From contig JAGVTU010000018.1 of the NCBI GenBank assembly GCA_019136655.1, positions 119,763 through 183,762 on the forward strand: a stretch of 64,000 nt of DNA, in the 5' to 3' direction. Below, in pieces: positions 34,501-42,401 of this stretch. Source of the DNA: Bacteroidota bacterium. GTDB taxonomy: Bacteria > Bacteroidota > Bacteroidia > AKYH767-A > OLB10. Below the pieces are notes generated by a model, which was not told where the DNA came from, searched no databases, and was given only the letters and a program-made list of their open reading frames with translations. The stretch's first letter is position 1. Each line of letters opens with the position of its first letter. Made by a program: the position numbers and the translations under genes.

Positions 34501-35619
34501 TGAAGGAAGTGCACATGAACCATCAAATGTTACTATATTAGTTCCATCCAATGCCTGACATGCAGTAGCTGTTGTTCCTGAGCGGTTGAAATTTACGTAT
34601 GTTCCACAACGCCATGTTTGCAACGCTCTTTCAAATGCAGCTACTGCAGGAGCATTGCCATTAAAAGTTGTATTGTATGCCCAGGTATAGCCATTGGTAC
34701 CATTATCGTTAATTAAGTCAGGCTGATAATAATTTCCACCGGAAACAACATTCGTTTCATTGTAGTTTACCGTTATGGCAATGGCAGATGTAGTTGTTTC
34801 TCCCAGATTATTAGTCACTCGTATATTTCCGCTTCCACCTTGTGTTGGCACCCACACCTGGATTTGAGTATTATTCCACGAAACAATATGGTTTGCCGGA
34901 GCAGAAATATAACCTGCTCCTCCGTTATTGGCATCAGGAAATTCAACATTACTGATTCCGCTTACATAACTTGCACCAAAATTACTTCCACTGATTGTAA
35001 TGGTGGAAAATGTTCCTGCTGTAGTTGTTCCCGGTGCGATTGCTCCAATGGTAGGCGGAACCAACATTTTATTACCTGAAGGTGGCAACGGTTGAGCTAA
35101 TGCTACTTTTCGCTGTATATTTCCTGTTAAATTTTCAATTTGATTTCTAAGGCTATTGATATCACTGTATTGTTGAAAAGGATCACTGGCTTTGTTTTGT
35201 TGAAAATCAAACAGAATTAAACTCTGTGATGAAGCATATCCTTCAAAAGCATCTTTCAGTTTTACAACTGAATAATTTCCTGCAGGTTTTAAGAAAAATA
35301 TACCCGTTTCACCTGAATGGATTTGTAGTTCAGGTTCTGCAACAATTTTAATATTTCCTACTGTTCCTCCCTCTGTAATAAGTGTTACATAACTGTTGTT
35401 TATATTTCCTTTGTAAACAGAATGTACTTCGAGAGTAGTTGCAGTATAAATAAAATCGTTGCTGTTGTTCCAGAATGAATTTTGCTGTATCGCTTTTGCT
35501 TCAATCACAGCATCAGAGTTGTTTACTCTGTCCTGCAACGACAATGGATACATCATACACTGGCTGTATGCAGATTGTACGGCCAAGGTAAATAGAAAGA
35601 AAAGTAATAACTTTTTCAT
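31597..35619 (-). CDS. giant secreted metzincin-like protein with IPT/TIG, four PKD repeats and T9SS sorting domain
   Basis: A 1340-residue exported protein. In order: signal peptide (~1-19); N-terminal domain (~20-175); an IPT/TIG domain (~188-285); a peptidase-like region with CLHELGHSHQLGH (~428) and a Met-turn-like VMNY (~447). Four PKD domains of ~87 residues follow (~503-850), then a beta-rich region (~860-1185), a fibronectin-like segment (~1190-1255), and a T9SS type A sorting domain (VFNLYPNPANDDF, ~1260-1340). In the zinc motif all three His and the Glu are present, but the usual Gly is Gln. It is likely a surface-anchored protease. It lies 32 bases after the fibre-like gene at 35652. 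Confidence 0.9.
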   Translation of the reverse strand: MKKLLLFFLFTLAVQSAYSQCMMYPLSLQDRVNNSDAVIEAKAIQQNSFWNNSNDFIYTATTLEVHSVYKGNINNSYVTLITEGGTVGNIKIVAEPELQIHSGETGIFFLKPAGNYSVVKLKDAFEGYASSQSLILFDFQQNKASDPFQQYSDINSLRNQIENLTGNIQRKVALAQPLPPSGNKMLVPPTIGAIAPGTTTAGTFSTITISGSNFGASYVSGISNVEFPDANNGGAGYISAPANHIVSWNNTQIQVWVPTQGGSGNIRVTNNLGETTTSAIAITVNYNETNVVSGGNYYQPDLINDNGTNGYTWAYNTTFNGNAPAVAAFERALQTWRCGTYVNFNRSGTTATACQALDGTNIVTFDGSCALPSGVLGISYSYYSACASGVWYLNENDLKFRTNGTGGINWNYGPGATGGGQYDFESVCLHELGHSHQLGHTILPVTVMNYAIGPNTDRRTLTPVSETAGGNDIMSRSVITNACGPSAMVALNASNCAINAPIADFTGTPLTGCNTLNVTFTDASLNTPTSWTWSFPGGVPNTFSGATPPAIFYGAPGTYSVTLTVSNAFGSNSITKTNYVTVNNCPAPTADFTASPLTICEGSTVQFVDMSSDSPTGWSWTFPGGTPGTSTAQNPLITYSTGGVYNVTLTASNAYGNNTITKNNYITVNVCPPAPVAAFSATPTTLCAGGTVAFTDLSTNSPTSWSWTFTGGTPLSSVAQNPTITYNTPGTYAVTLTATNSGGSNTVTMSGYITVNLCSAPVASFSGFPTTVCAGQSVTFVDQSTNSPSGWSWTFTGGTPAASAVQNPVITYATAGTYNVSLTASNAFGSNSSTQTNYINVVTCPAPGTGLIVNDGSLIYLQAGAVIHVEGGVINQDNLSNIGTWDNRGQVRIQGDWTNNSTGNAFINSSPGEVELFGANQSIRGTTSTYFYNLTLTGTGIKTQNVDARVEGTLSLNDRELATQGNVMYVTNTSPGAITRTGALNSTPVQGFVSSTGTGRLWRNTASVSNYLFPVGSSIPPARFRPVSIRPLSASANTFGVRMVNNDPNTDGFNRALRDPLLGPINPGWYQKINHVSGTSFAEFSLYADDAQDAIAAWALLKITQWGHNSPPLWWEDIGGTPSGATSPVLGSILRTNWSDFSTTENFNIAPESNPLPVELLSFSAICNKSDVTLTWVTASEVNNSYFDVQQSTDGDNFTTIGKINGKGTTTSQTRYTFVAKAENIHNFFRLIQYDYDGSYKVLPMIAVSCENNSSVVPVFNLYPNPANDDFISEIILPESSSVRLEVINDIGQLVMERQVNLESGYHQLKTNIAHLAKGVYHVHLVTDKGKFVKQLVVIK
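33080..34125 (-). repeat. four tandem PKD-domain coding repeats
   Basis: Four consecutive ~261-base units encode PKD domains sharing W-S/T-W-x-F-x-GG-x-P and Y-x-V-x-L-T-x-x-N. They are degenerate at DNA level but clear at protein level. The best match is between the third and fourth units, which suggests recent duplication or gene conversion. Confidence 0.85.
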
Positions 35620-35651
35620 ATCAATGTTTTTTTGGTTAATGGCAGTGCAGA

Positions 35652-37292
35652 TTATTTTTCTGAGTTTAGCTTTTTCATATTTTTTAATTCCTCATTATCC
35701 AGTGTGACTGATTTTTCAGTTGTTGATTTCAGTTCTTTGTGTTTTTTGTAATAAATACCCATTTCCTGAGGCTGGCCATACAAAGTTGGTTGTAAATACT
35801 TACCAACAGCATTGCCTGTTTTGTTTATCTCAACCAGTCGCTTATCAGGATTTTGTTGTAAGTATGGATCATTTCTTTCAGCAGTCAGTGTCCAGCTAAC
35901 TTTTAATCCCGGTTGTCCGCCTGCAATTACAAACTCACCTGTTGAGGTAACCTCTGATTTAATATACAGAGATGCAGGCTGACCTATTGGAGTCAGATTA
36001 TAACCATAGTTGGTATTGTTGATACTTTGAAAATAATCGGGTAGTTGTACTGTGGCTTCACCATTGGCATCAAGAATCACATTGCCACGATAATAGTTCA
36101 ATACTTCATTCGACTCCATACTGAAATGTTTCAGAAACTTATTGGCAGGGTCTAACGGATGGTCAATCATAAATGGCTTTGTGCCACTTGCACCTATATC
36201 GCCATTTGCATAAACTCCAAAACGTGTTGCAATATTTGGAGCTGTTACTTCCTGACCTAAAACTCCAACAGCATTTGCACCGGTAGAGCTGTTAAGACCT
36301 ACTACTGCAATTGAAGTGGCTCCCGTACTTACCTGGCCCCACACTCCGTAGGGAGAAGCACCTGCATTTGCAGTTCCAAAAACTCCTGTTCCATTTGTAG
36401 AACTTCCTAAACCGAAAACTCCTTCATTACCTCCAAAATACGATGCTCCGATAACACCTGATCCATTTGCAGAGTCAATTCCTGTCACTCCGGCTCCTCC
36501 TAAGAAACTTAAAATAGTTGTTTTTCTGTTTGCGCCCCATACTGCACTGCCTGATATAGCTGCACTGCTGATATTTGAAAAATTGATGGTGCCAAAGGTT
36601 GAGCCTCTAAATGATGCAGCTGAGCCATTTACTAGATAAGTAGCTCCCAGATTATTACCACTGGCGAGTAATGCTGTTCCGTTTGCATTGGAATTATACA
36701 TTCGGCTTGCAAATGCTGTAGAACCAGAGGCAATACCCAATAAACCTGTACCATTGCTCGTATTCCCATAAACTCCTGTTCCCGTACCTACATTTTCTCC
36801 ATAAATACCGCAACCCGTATTAGCAGAATATCCATTGATTGAAAAATCGCCTAATGGATTCAATGCTCCGGCTAAACCTGCCCCATAAACGGAAAAAACA
36901 TCACCGGCTAATGGAGCTGTTTTGTTGACAACAATTTGTCCTTCTGCCATTATACGCATACGTTCATTGGTGGCTCCGTTACCATTCGTCTTAAAAATTA
37001 CGGGACGAAAGTTTAGTGTTCCAAGAAAGTTTTTCGTAGAGTCTATTGAACTGTTGCCTAACGTAAGCCATGCAACTGAGTCTAACAAACCGGTAGTACT
37101 GGCATTTAACGTACCTGTTGGGTCTGCCATAACCAAACGGTTGCCTACACCGGTTAACGTAGAAGATCGTATTTTTCCAATCACATCTAATTTCTGAATA
37201 GGAGCAGTTGTTCCTATTCCTACATTCTGTGCTTCAGCCAAAAGTCCTGAAAACAGAATTAATAAAAGCAGTAAATATTTTCTTGAAATCAT
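35652..37292 (-). CDS. exported fibre-like GVxG-repeat protein
   Basis: 546 residues from the ATG at 37292; a longer frame to 37361 puts 23 non-signal residues ahead of a good signal peptide (MISRKYLLLLLILFSGLLAEAQ). The N-terminal module starts NVGIGTTAPIQKLDVIG and is shared with the next gene upstream. The middle (~150-365) holds many GVYG/GVFG/GVIG/GVWG repeats, suggesting a beta-helix or fibre. The C-terminal module (~372-480, DHPLDPANKFLKHF and IAGGQPGLKVSWTLTAERNDPY) occurs, as I recall, in GVxG-repeat proteins of other phyla. It has no S74 chaperone domain. A surface role is inferred. Confidence 0.8.
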   Translation of the reverse strand: MISRKYLLLLLILFSGLLAEAQNVGIGTTAPIQKLDVIGKIRSSTLTGVGNRLVMADPTGTLNASTTGLLDSVAWLTLGNSSIDSTKNFLGTLNFRPVIFKTNGNGATNERMRIMAEGQIVVNKTAPLAGDVFSVYGAGLAGALNPLGDFSINGYSANTGCGIYGENVGTGTGVYGNTSNGTGLLGIASGSTAFASRMYNSNANGTALLASGNNLGATYLVNGSAASFRGSTFGTINFSNISSAAISGSAVWGANRKTTILSFLGGAGVTGIDSANGSGVIGASYFGGNEGVFGLGSSTNGTGVFGTANAGASPYGVWGQVSTGATSIAVVGLNSSTGANAVGVLGQEVTAPNIATRFGVYANGDIGASGTKPFMIDHPLDPANKFLKHFSMESNEVLNYYRGNVILDANGEATVQLPDYFQSINNTNYGYNLTPIGQPASLYIKSEVTSTGEFVIAGGQPGLKVSWTLTAERNDPYLQQNPDKRLVEINKTGNAVGKYLQPTLYGQPQEMGIYYKKHKELKSTTEKSVTLDNEELKNMKKLNSEK

Positions 37293-37415
37293 TTGAAAAA
37301 TTTTGAAGTGATTAAGATTTTGTGTTTGAAAAATAATTGGTTTTGTTGAATAATTCTTCATTGTATTCCTTATTAAAAATAAACTGAAATCAAAAGAATA
37401 AGCAAATGAAAATAA

Positions 37416-38528
37416 TCATTTTTTAACTGATTTTTCCAGTTGTTCCACTTTTGCTTTTAACTCTTCAATCTGTGCCTGTTGTTCTTTGATGGCTTCAACA
37501 AGAACAGGAATTACATCTGAGTACGAAACAGCTTTGAGATTATATGTTCCTTTTCGGCTTGCAAATCCTGTAGTTATCGGGTCAATGTCGTATGGGATGG
37601 CAGTATTTCTCACTGCGGAAGGAAGTACTTTTTCGAGCTCTTGAGCAATGAAACCTGTTTGTGTACTGGTACTTAAATTCAAAGGCTTGTATTCTTCTGT
37701 ACGATAGTTATAAAAAACTCCACGCATGTTCTGCACCATTTGTAAAGCATTGGGAATAGTTTTGATATTTGTTTTCAGTTTTTCGTCTGAAACATTAACC
37801 CAGTCGGACAAACCTCCTGCCCAACCATTTGCAAAAACTGCCCAGCCTAATGCTGTTGGTAGGGTTCCACCTGTAAATGCACCGTAAACTCCAATGCCCG
37901 ATGTACTGTTAGAATGTCCTCTCACACCTTCACCTCCGGCTATCAATGGTGCTGTATTTGTATTGTTTAATGCAATTCCTATAACAGCTGAGGCATTCCA
38001 TCCTGTTCCGCTGAAATTTGTTGCACCCATGAGCACACGGTTATTATTGCTTGCGCTTGAATTTTGAAATCTGGCAGGAGCGTCATTGGTCAATAAATTA
38101 TCCCATTTAAATTGCCAGTCATTGACTACTGTAGGAGGAATAGCATGTAACCAGGTAGTTACCGGATTGGTAGTCCAAAGACCGATACTTCCTGTGTTTT
38201 TTATGGTCATTCTTTCTGAATTATTTGTCCTGAACCTAAGATCAATATTGTCTGTTGTACCAAGAAAATTAAGTGTACTGCTCAGCCCAGCGTTACCTTT
38301 GGTAAGCCAAACATCAGAGGGTGTGCCGGGAGTTGTAGTAAGATCTCCCAAGTTTGTCACATAAACATTCCGTGTTCCTACACCTGTTAAACCATCTATT
38401 CGGATGGTTTGACCGGAACCCGCAACATGTAATTTCTGCAAAGGAACAGATGTACCTATTCCTACATTCTGTGCACTAGTAGAAAAACCTATTGAAAGTA
38501 AAAAGATCAGAGGTAGATACTTTTTCAT
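37416..38528 (-). CDS. exported tail-fibre-like protein with S74 intramolecular chaperone domain
   Basis: 370 residues from the ATG at 38528; a longer frame to 38555 covers the promoter box and is rejected. The signal peptide ends SAQ. The N-terminal module (NVGIGTSVPLQKLHVAGSG) is shared with the 35652 gene. The region ~240-340 is a peptidase S74 (endosialidase-type chaperone) domain: VSDEKLKTNIKTI matches SDxK/RLKxxI, where autocleavage occurs before Ser, and GFIAQELEKVLPSAV follows. A C-terminal coiled coil (~343-370) should drive trimer formation. Trimeric beta-helical fibres on the cell surface are likely; there are no phage genes here. Confidence 0.87.
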   Translation of the reverse strand: MKKYLPLIFLLSIGFSTSAQNVGIGTSVPLQKLHVAGSGQTIRIDGLTGVGTRNVYVTNLGDLTTTPGTPSDVWLTKGNAGLSSTLNFLGTTDNIDLRFRTNNSERMTIKNTGSIGLWTTNPVTTWLHAIPPTVVNDWQFKWDNLLTNDAPARFQNSSASNNNRVLMGATNFSGTGWNASAVIGIALNNTNTAPLIAGGEGVRGHSNSTSGIGVYGAFTGGTLPTALGWAVFANGWAGGLSDWVNVSDEKLKTNIKTIPNALQMVQNMRGVFYNYRTEEYKPLNLSTSTQTGFIAQELEKVLPSAVRNTAIPYDIDPITTGFASRKGTYNLKAVSYSDVIPVLVEAIKEQQAQIEELKAKVEQLEKSVKK

Positions 38529-38552
38529 ATATTTTAATTTTATTCGTTTTCC

Positions 38553-38560
38553 CAAAATTA
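38553..38560 (-). promoter_or_regulatory. -7 box TAATTTTG for the S74 fibre gene
   Basis: Minus-strand TAnnTTTG match; predicted transcription start near 38546, leaving an ~18-base leader to the ATG at 38528. Confidence 0.5.
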
Positions 38561-38703
38561 TAAGGAAAAACTGTAAAAAAGAAGAGTTTTGTAGAAAAAA
38601 ATTGGTTTAGGTGATTTGTAAATATTCTGTCAAAATGCATAGGGTTATGCAGTGATTAGGATTTTAGTAAAGAGTGAAGCGATAATTTCGCAAAAATTTT
38701 TTT

Positions 38704-39759
38704 ATGCGATTTGTTTTCACTCTTGGTTTAGCACTGCTTATGGGTGCTAACTGCACAGCACAAACATCTGATTCTGTTGAAAGTAAACACTTATCCAACA
38801 TACGTCAGTTGACATTTGGTGGCGATAATGCTGAAGCATATTTCAGCTTTGACAGTAAACAACTGGTTTTTCAGTCGAACAATAAAGCATGGGGGGTATC
38901 CTGCGATCAGATTTTTTACATGGATGTGAATGAAGGAGCCTCTAAACAACAGCCGGTTATGCTTAGTACCGGAAAAGGCCGTACAACCTGCTCTTACTTT
39001 ATGCCGGGTAACAAAACAATTTTATATGCCAGCACACATCAGGGAGGTGATCAATGTCCTGATGCCGGTGATTTACACAAGGGAGGAAAATATCTGTGGC
39101 CGATTTTTAATACCTATGATATTTATGTTGCTGACCTGAATGGCAAAATTATAAAGCAATTAACCAATGCTTCAGGATATGATGCTGAAGCTACTGTATC
39201 GCCTGATGGTAAGAAAATAGTTTTTACCAGCGACCGTACCGGTGATCTTGAATTATGGACCATGGATATTGATGGCTCAAATCAAAAACAAATAACTTTT
39301 GGTTTAGGTTATGACGGTGGTGCATTCTTTTCTCCTGACAGCAAGAAGTTAGTGTTCAGAGCATCACGTCCACAAACTCCTGAAGAAATTGCTGAATACA
39401 AACAGTTACTTAAAGAAGGTCTGGTTGCCCCAACAAATATGGAGATTTATACTTGTAATGTTGATGGGAGCGATTTGAAACAGGTTACAAATCTTGGCAA
39501 AGCAAACTGGGCTCCTTTCTATCATCCTTCAGGCAAGAAAATTCTTTTCTCTTCTAATCATGGATCCAAATCAGGTTATTACTTTCAGCTGTATATGATT
39601 AATGAGGATGGTACAGGTTTAGAACAAATCACCAATCAAAGTGTATTCAATGCATTTCCTATGTTTTCACCGGACGGTAAGAAACTTGTGTTTTCAAGCA
39701 ACCGCAACAACGGTGGAACGCATGACACCAATGTGTTTATTGCAGACTGGAAAGACTAA
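38704..39759 (+). CDS. exported TolB-like beta-propeller protein (PD40 repeats)
   Basis: A 351-residue protein with a signal peptide (1-19, ending CTAQ). It contains successive WD40-like PD40 (TolB) blades: SFDSKQLVFQSN, SPDGKKIVFTSDRTG, SPDSKKLVFRAS, PSGKKILFSSN and SPDGKKLVFSSNRN, making a propeller. TolB-type propellers bind partners in the periplasm; in Bacteroidota they also appear in surface proteins. There is no peptidase domain. A TAATTTCG variant box at 38683-38690 may drive it. Confidence 0.85.
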   Translation: MRFVFTLGLALLMGANCTAQTSDSVESKHLSNIRQLTFGGDNAEAYFSFDSKQLVFQSNNKAWGVSCDQIFYMDVNEGASKQQPVMLSTGKGRTTCSYFMPGNKTILYASTHQGGDQCPDAGDLHKGGKYLWPIFNTYDIYVADLNGKIIKQLTNASGYDAEATVSPDGKKIVFTSDRTGDLELWTMDIDGSNQKQITFGLGYDGGAFFSPDSKKLVFRASRPQTPEEIAEYKQLLKEGLVAPTNMEIYTCNVDGSDLKQVTNLGKANWAPFYHPSGKKILFSSNHGSKSGYYFQLYMINEDGTGLEQITNQSVFNAFPMFSPDGKKLVFSSNRNNGGTHDTNVFIADWKD

Positions 39760-39777
39760 TATTTATATTGCAGTGCA

Positions 39778-39785
39778 TACCTTTG
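39778..39785 (+). promoter_or_regulatory. -7 box TACCTTTG for the YrdC/Sua5 gene, leaderless layout
   Basis: Plus-strand TAnnTTTG match with only four bases between its end and the ATG at 39790, so the mRNA probably begins at or just after the start codon. Confidence 0.5.
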
Positions 39786-39789
39786 CAAT

Positions 39790-40404
39790 ATGCAATACAA
39801 TATAAATCCCAAAAACATTGATGACAGAAAAATTGATGCTGTCGTAAAAGTCCTGAAAAATGATGGAGTAATAATTATTCCTACTGACACCATTTATGCC
39901 TTTGCCTGCAGTATTTACAGTGAGAAGGCAATTGAAAAAATTTGCAGGTTCAAACAAGTGAAAGTGGAGAAAGCAAATCTTTCTTTTCTTTTCAATAATC
40001 TGAAAAACATTTCGGAATTCACAAAGCCATTTGACAGGAGCACATACAAACTCCTCAATCGTTCACTGCCGGGACCTTTTACATTTATTCTTGAGGCATC
40101 TTCCAAAGTACCTGCAATTTTTCGTTCCCGAAAGAAAACTATTGGTATTCGTATTCCCGATCATCCTGTTGCACTTCAAATCATTGAGAAAACAGGGCAT
40201 CCGCTGATAGCAGCATCGCTGCACGATTCTGATGATCCTATCACTGATTATCTGACAGACCCTACTGAAATTTTTGAAAAATTTGAAACCATAACAGATG
40301 CCTTCGTGGATTGCGGAGCCGGTGGAAATAAACCAAGTACAGTAGTTGATTTAACAGGAAGTGAATTGGTAATTGTACGTGAGGGGAAAGGTGTACTTAC
40401 TTAA
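39790..40404 (+). CDS. L-threonylcarbamoyladenylate synthase (YrdC/Sua5 family)
   Basis: A 204-residue YrdC-fold enzyme that makes threonylcarbamoyl-AMP from threonine, bicarbonate and ATP, the first step of the universal t6A37 modification of ANN-decoding tRNAs. Motifs: GVIIIPTDTIYAFACS (substrate pocket), the conserved-charge loop KANLSFLFNN, PGPFTFILEAS, KKTIGIRIPDHP, and the C-terminal GGNKPSTVVDLTGSELVIVREG. It lacks the Sua5 C-terminal extension. A Ser-rich loop replaces the usual KR-R region in part. It overlaps the convergent nth gene by 4 bases. Confidence 0.92.
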   Translation: MQYNINPKNIDDRKIDAVVKVLKNDGVIIIPTDTIYAFACSIYSEKAIEKICRFKQVKVEKANLSFLFNNLKNISEFTKPFDRSTYKLLNRSLPGPFTFILEASSKVPAIFRSRKKTIGIRIPDHPVALQIIEKTGHPLIAASLHDSDDPITDYLTDPTEIFEKFETITDAFVDCGAGGNKPSTVVDLTGSELVIVREGKGVLT

Positions 40405-41042
40405 CGGATATTTTTATTGTAATAGAGACAACAGTGTTTTAGTCCACACTCCGAACATTTTGGTTTGCGAGCTATGCAAACATAACGACCATGAAGGATG
40501 AGCCAGTGATGTGCTTTAGGAATTAACTCTTCGGGAATATGTTTCACCAGTTGTTTTTCTGCTGCAAGAGGTGTTTTAGCATTACGGGTAAGACCAATGC
40601 GAGCTGCAACACGAAAAACATGTGTGTCAACCGCCATGGTTGCTTTGTTGTAAACCACAGATGCAATTACATTCGCAGTTTTGCGACCTACACCGGGCAA
40701 CTTTATCAGATCTTCCACTTCAGAAGGAACCTTGCCTTTAAATTCTTTCACCAACATCTTAGCCATTGCTGTCAGATGTTTTGCCTTGTTGTTGGGATAG
40801 CTTATGCTTTTTATGTAAGTAAAAACCTCATCTGATGATGCAGCTGCAAGAGTTTTTGCATTAGGAAATGATTTGAAGAGAGCTGGCGTAGTTAAATTCA
40901 CTCTCTTATCGGTGCACTGTGCCGACAATATCACGGCCACTAAAAGCTGATAAGGATTTTTGTAATGCAACTCCGTGTCGGCAACAGGCATTTTCTCACT
41001 GAAATAATGAAGTACTTCCTGATAACGCTCTTTTATAGTCAT
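40401..41042 (-). CDS. nth: endonuclease III
   Basis: A 213-residue base-excision repair glycosylase/AP lyase that removes oxidised pyrimidines. The helix-hairpin-helix LPGVGRKTANVI carries catalytic Lys121; AVDTHVFRVA carries Asp139. A canonical [4Fe-4S] site is formed by Cys189, Cys196, Cys199 and Cys205 (C-x6-C-x2-C-x5-C). The length is standard. It follows dapB by 9 bases and may share its transcript. All catalytic and cluster residues are intact. Confidence 0.97.
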   Translation of the reverse strand: MTIKERYQEVLHYFSEKMPVADTELHYKNPYQLLVAVILSAQCTDKRVNLTTPALFKSFPNAKTLAAASSDEVFTYIKSISYPNNKAKHLTAMAKMLVKEFKGKVPSEVEDLIKLPGVGRKTANVIASVVYNKATMAVDTHVFRVAARIGLTRNAKTPLAAEKQLVKHIPEELIPKAHHWLILHGRYVCIARKPKCSECGLKHCCLYYNKNIR

Positions 41043-41051
41043 GTTTTTGAC

Positions 41052-41765
41052 TTACAGTTCTGATTTGAGTATGTCTCTGAATTCAAAAAAGCCTTTGTGA
41101 TTCACAATCCATTCGGCTGCAGTAACAACTCCTTGTGCAAATCCTCTCCTGTTGAAAGCATGATGCATAATTTCAATAGTATCATCATCGCTGCGGTAGT
41201 TTACCAGATGTGTACCGGTTACTTCGTCAATGCGCTCACAGTAAACCGGCAGTTTATGCAACTCTTCATTCAGCGACCATCCGTCATATTTTTTATTGTA
41301 TTTCAAAATGTCATTTGCAAGAGTAATGGCAGTGCCGCTTGGTTTATCTTTCTTATGTATATGATGAGTTTCTTCAAGCCAGGCATTATATGGTTGTTTT
41401 GCCATTAAAGATGCAAGCAAATCATTGACTAAAAAAAATATATTTACTCCTATACTGAAATTTGAAGCATAGATGACTGAAGCATTTTTTTCAATGGTAT
41501 ATGTTTTCAGATTCTCTAACTTGTCATACCAACCTGTTGTGCCAATCACCAAAGGAACTCCTGCATCAATACAATATTTTGCATTGATTAATGAACTTTC
41601 AGGTCGTGAGAACTCAATGGCAACATCAGCCTGCTGAAGCATGTCCTTGCTAAGCTGTCCAATATTTTCAGATGTAATTTTCAAAACAATTTCATGGTTG
41701 TTAAGGAGAGAAGCTGCTTCTACTTCTTTGCCCATTTTACCATAACCCAAAAGTGCTATTTTCAT
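41052..41765 (-). CDS. dapB: 4-hydroxy-tetrahydrodipicolinate reductase
   Basis: A 237-residue NAD(P)H-dependent reductase of the lysine/diaminopimelate pathway. GYGKMG (7-12) is the nucleotide loop, GTTG (75-78) contacts the cofactor, and EETHHIHKKDKPSGTA (132-146) holds the catalytic His and Lys and the substrate-binding loop. It is somewhat shorter than the Escherichia enzyme, as usual in Bacteroidota. It lies 9 bases after the DUF5683 gene. The order parA-parB-DUF5683-dapB is, in my knowledge, commonly conserved in Bacteroidota. Confidence 0.96.
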   Translation of the reverse strand: MKIALLGYGKMGKEVEAASLLNNHEIVLKITSENIGQLSKDMLQQADVAIEFSRPESSLINAKYCIDAGVPLVIGTTGWYDKLENLKTYTIEKNASVIYASNFSIGVNIFFLVNDLLASLMAKQPYNAWLEETHHIHKKDKPSGTAITLANDILKYNKKYDGWSLNEELHKLPVYCERIDEVTGTHLVNYRSDDDTIEIMHHAFNRRGFAQGVVTAAEWIVNHKGFFEFRDILKSEL

Positions 41766-41773
41766 TTCAGAGT

Positions 41774-42391
41774 CTATTTTAGTTGTAATCTAAGCCGCAC
41801 ACCTGCATATGCAGTATTGTGAATGGGCGATACGGCAGGTTCTGCTCTTAGTGTCAAATCATCACTCACATCGAAGTAAAACAAATGAGCATCTACAGCA
41901 GCATCAATGACGTTGAGAATATAGGTAACTCCCATTCCAATATAGGCAAGATCACGGTTTCTGCGATAGTAATTTTTTAATACACGCAAATCATCATCCG
42001 AATACACATTAACGTAAGGGTCAACTGTGTCGGGGTTGTCGTCTAATCTTACTTTAAATGCATTTTTATAATTGACATACTGTTTGTTGTTATCCACAAC
42101 AAAGTAAGTCAGCAATCCACCTAAGCCATAAATGACAGGAATTTTCCAGTATTTACGGTTATATGCCTGACCAAGTCCAGGAAGTATGGCGGAATAGATA
42201 GTTGCTTTTTTAGGAGAATGAAAACGAATGGAATCGCTTTTTTGAATCTTACTGATGGAATCATTTGTTTTAACAGACGTTTCTACTAATTTATCTGCCA
42301 GTTTTTTTTTATGTATGGTATCTGTTTGTGCTGAAACAAATTGTACGCAACATAAAAAAGAAAGGAGAAGACAGATGTTTTTGTACGCCAT
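41774..42391 (-). CDS. DUF5683 exported/membrane protein
   Basis: About 205 residues from the ATG at 42391 (the frame opens at 42409, which adds an acidic leader before the signal peptide). The signal MAYKNICLLLSFLCCVQFVSAQ is followed by a Lys/Ser-rich linker, then a DUF5683 core: KATIYSAILPGLGQAYNRKYWKIP, given in part, and hydrophobic segments at ~95-115 and ~155-180. The PGLGQxYN motif is shared with other small membrane proteins of the group. Function is unknown. It sits between parB and dapB. Confidence 0.85.
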   Translation of the reverse strand: MAYKNICLLLSFLCCVQFVSAQTDTIHKKKLADKLVETSVKTNDSISKIQKSDSIRFHSPKKATIYSAILPGLGQAYNRKYWKIPVIYGLGGLLTYFVVDNNKQYVNYKNAFKVRLDDNPDTVDPYVNVYSDDDLRVLKNYYRRNRDLAYIGMGVTYILNVIDAAVDAHLFYFDVSDDLTLRAEPAVSPIHNTAYAGVRLRLQLK

Positions 42392-42401
42392 AAGACATAA
42401 A

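Noticed and set aside
35652..38528. Prophage tail-fibre remnant
   Set aside because: Both proteins have signal peptides and their own bacterial context; no capsid, terminase, portal, integrase or lysis genes lie around them.
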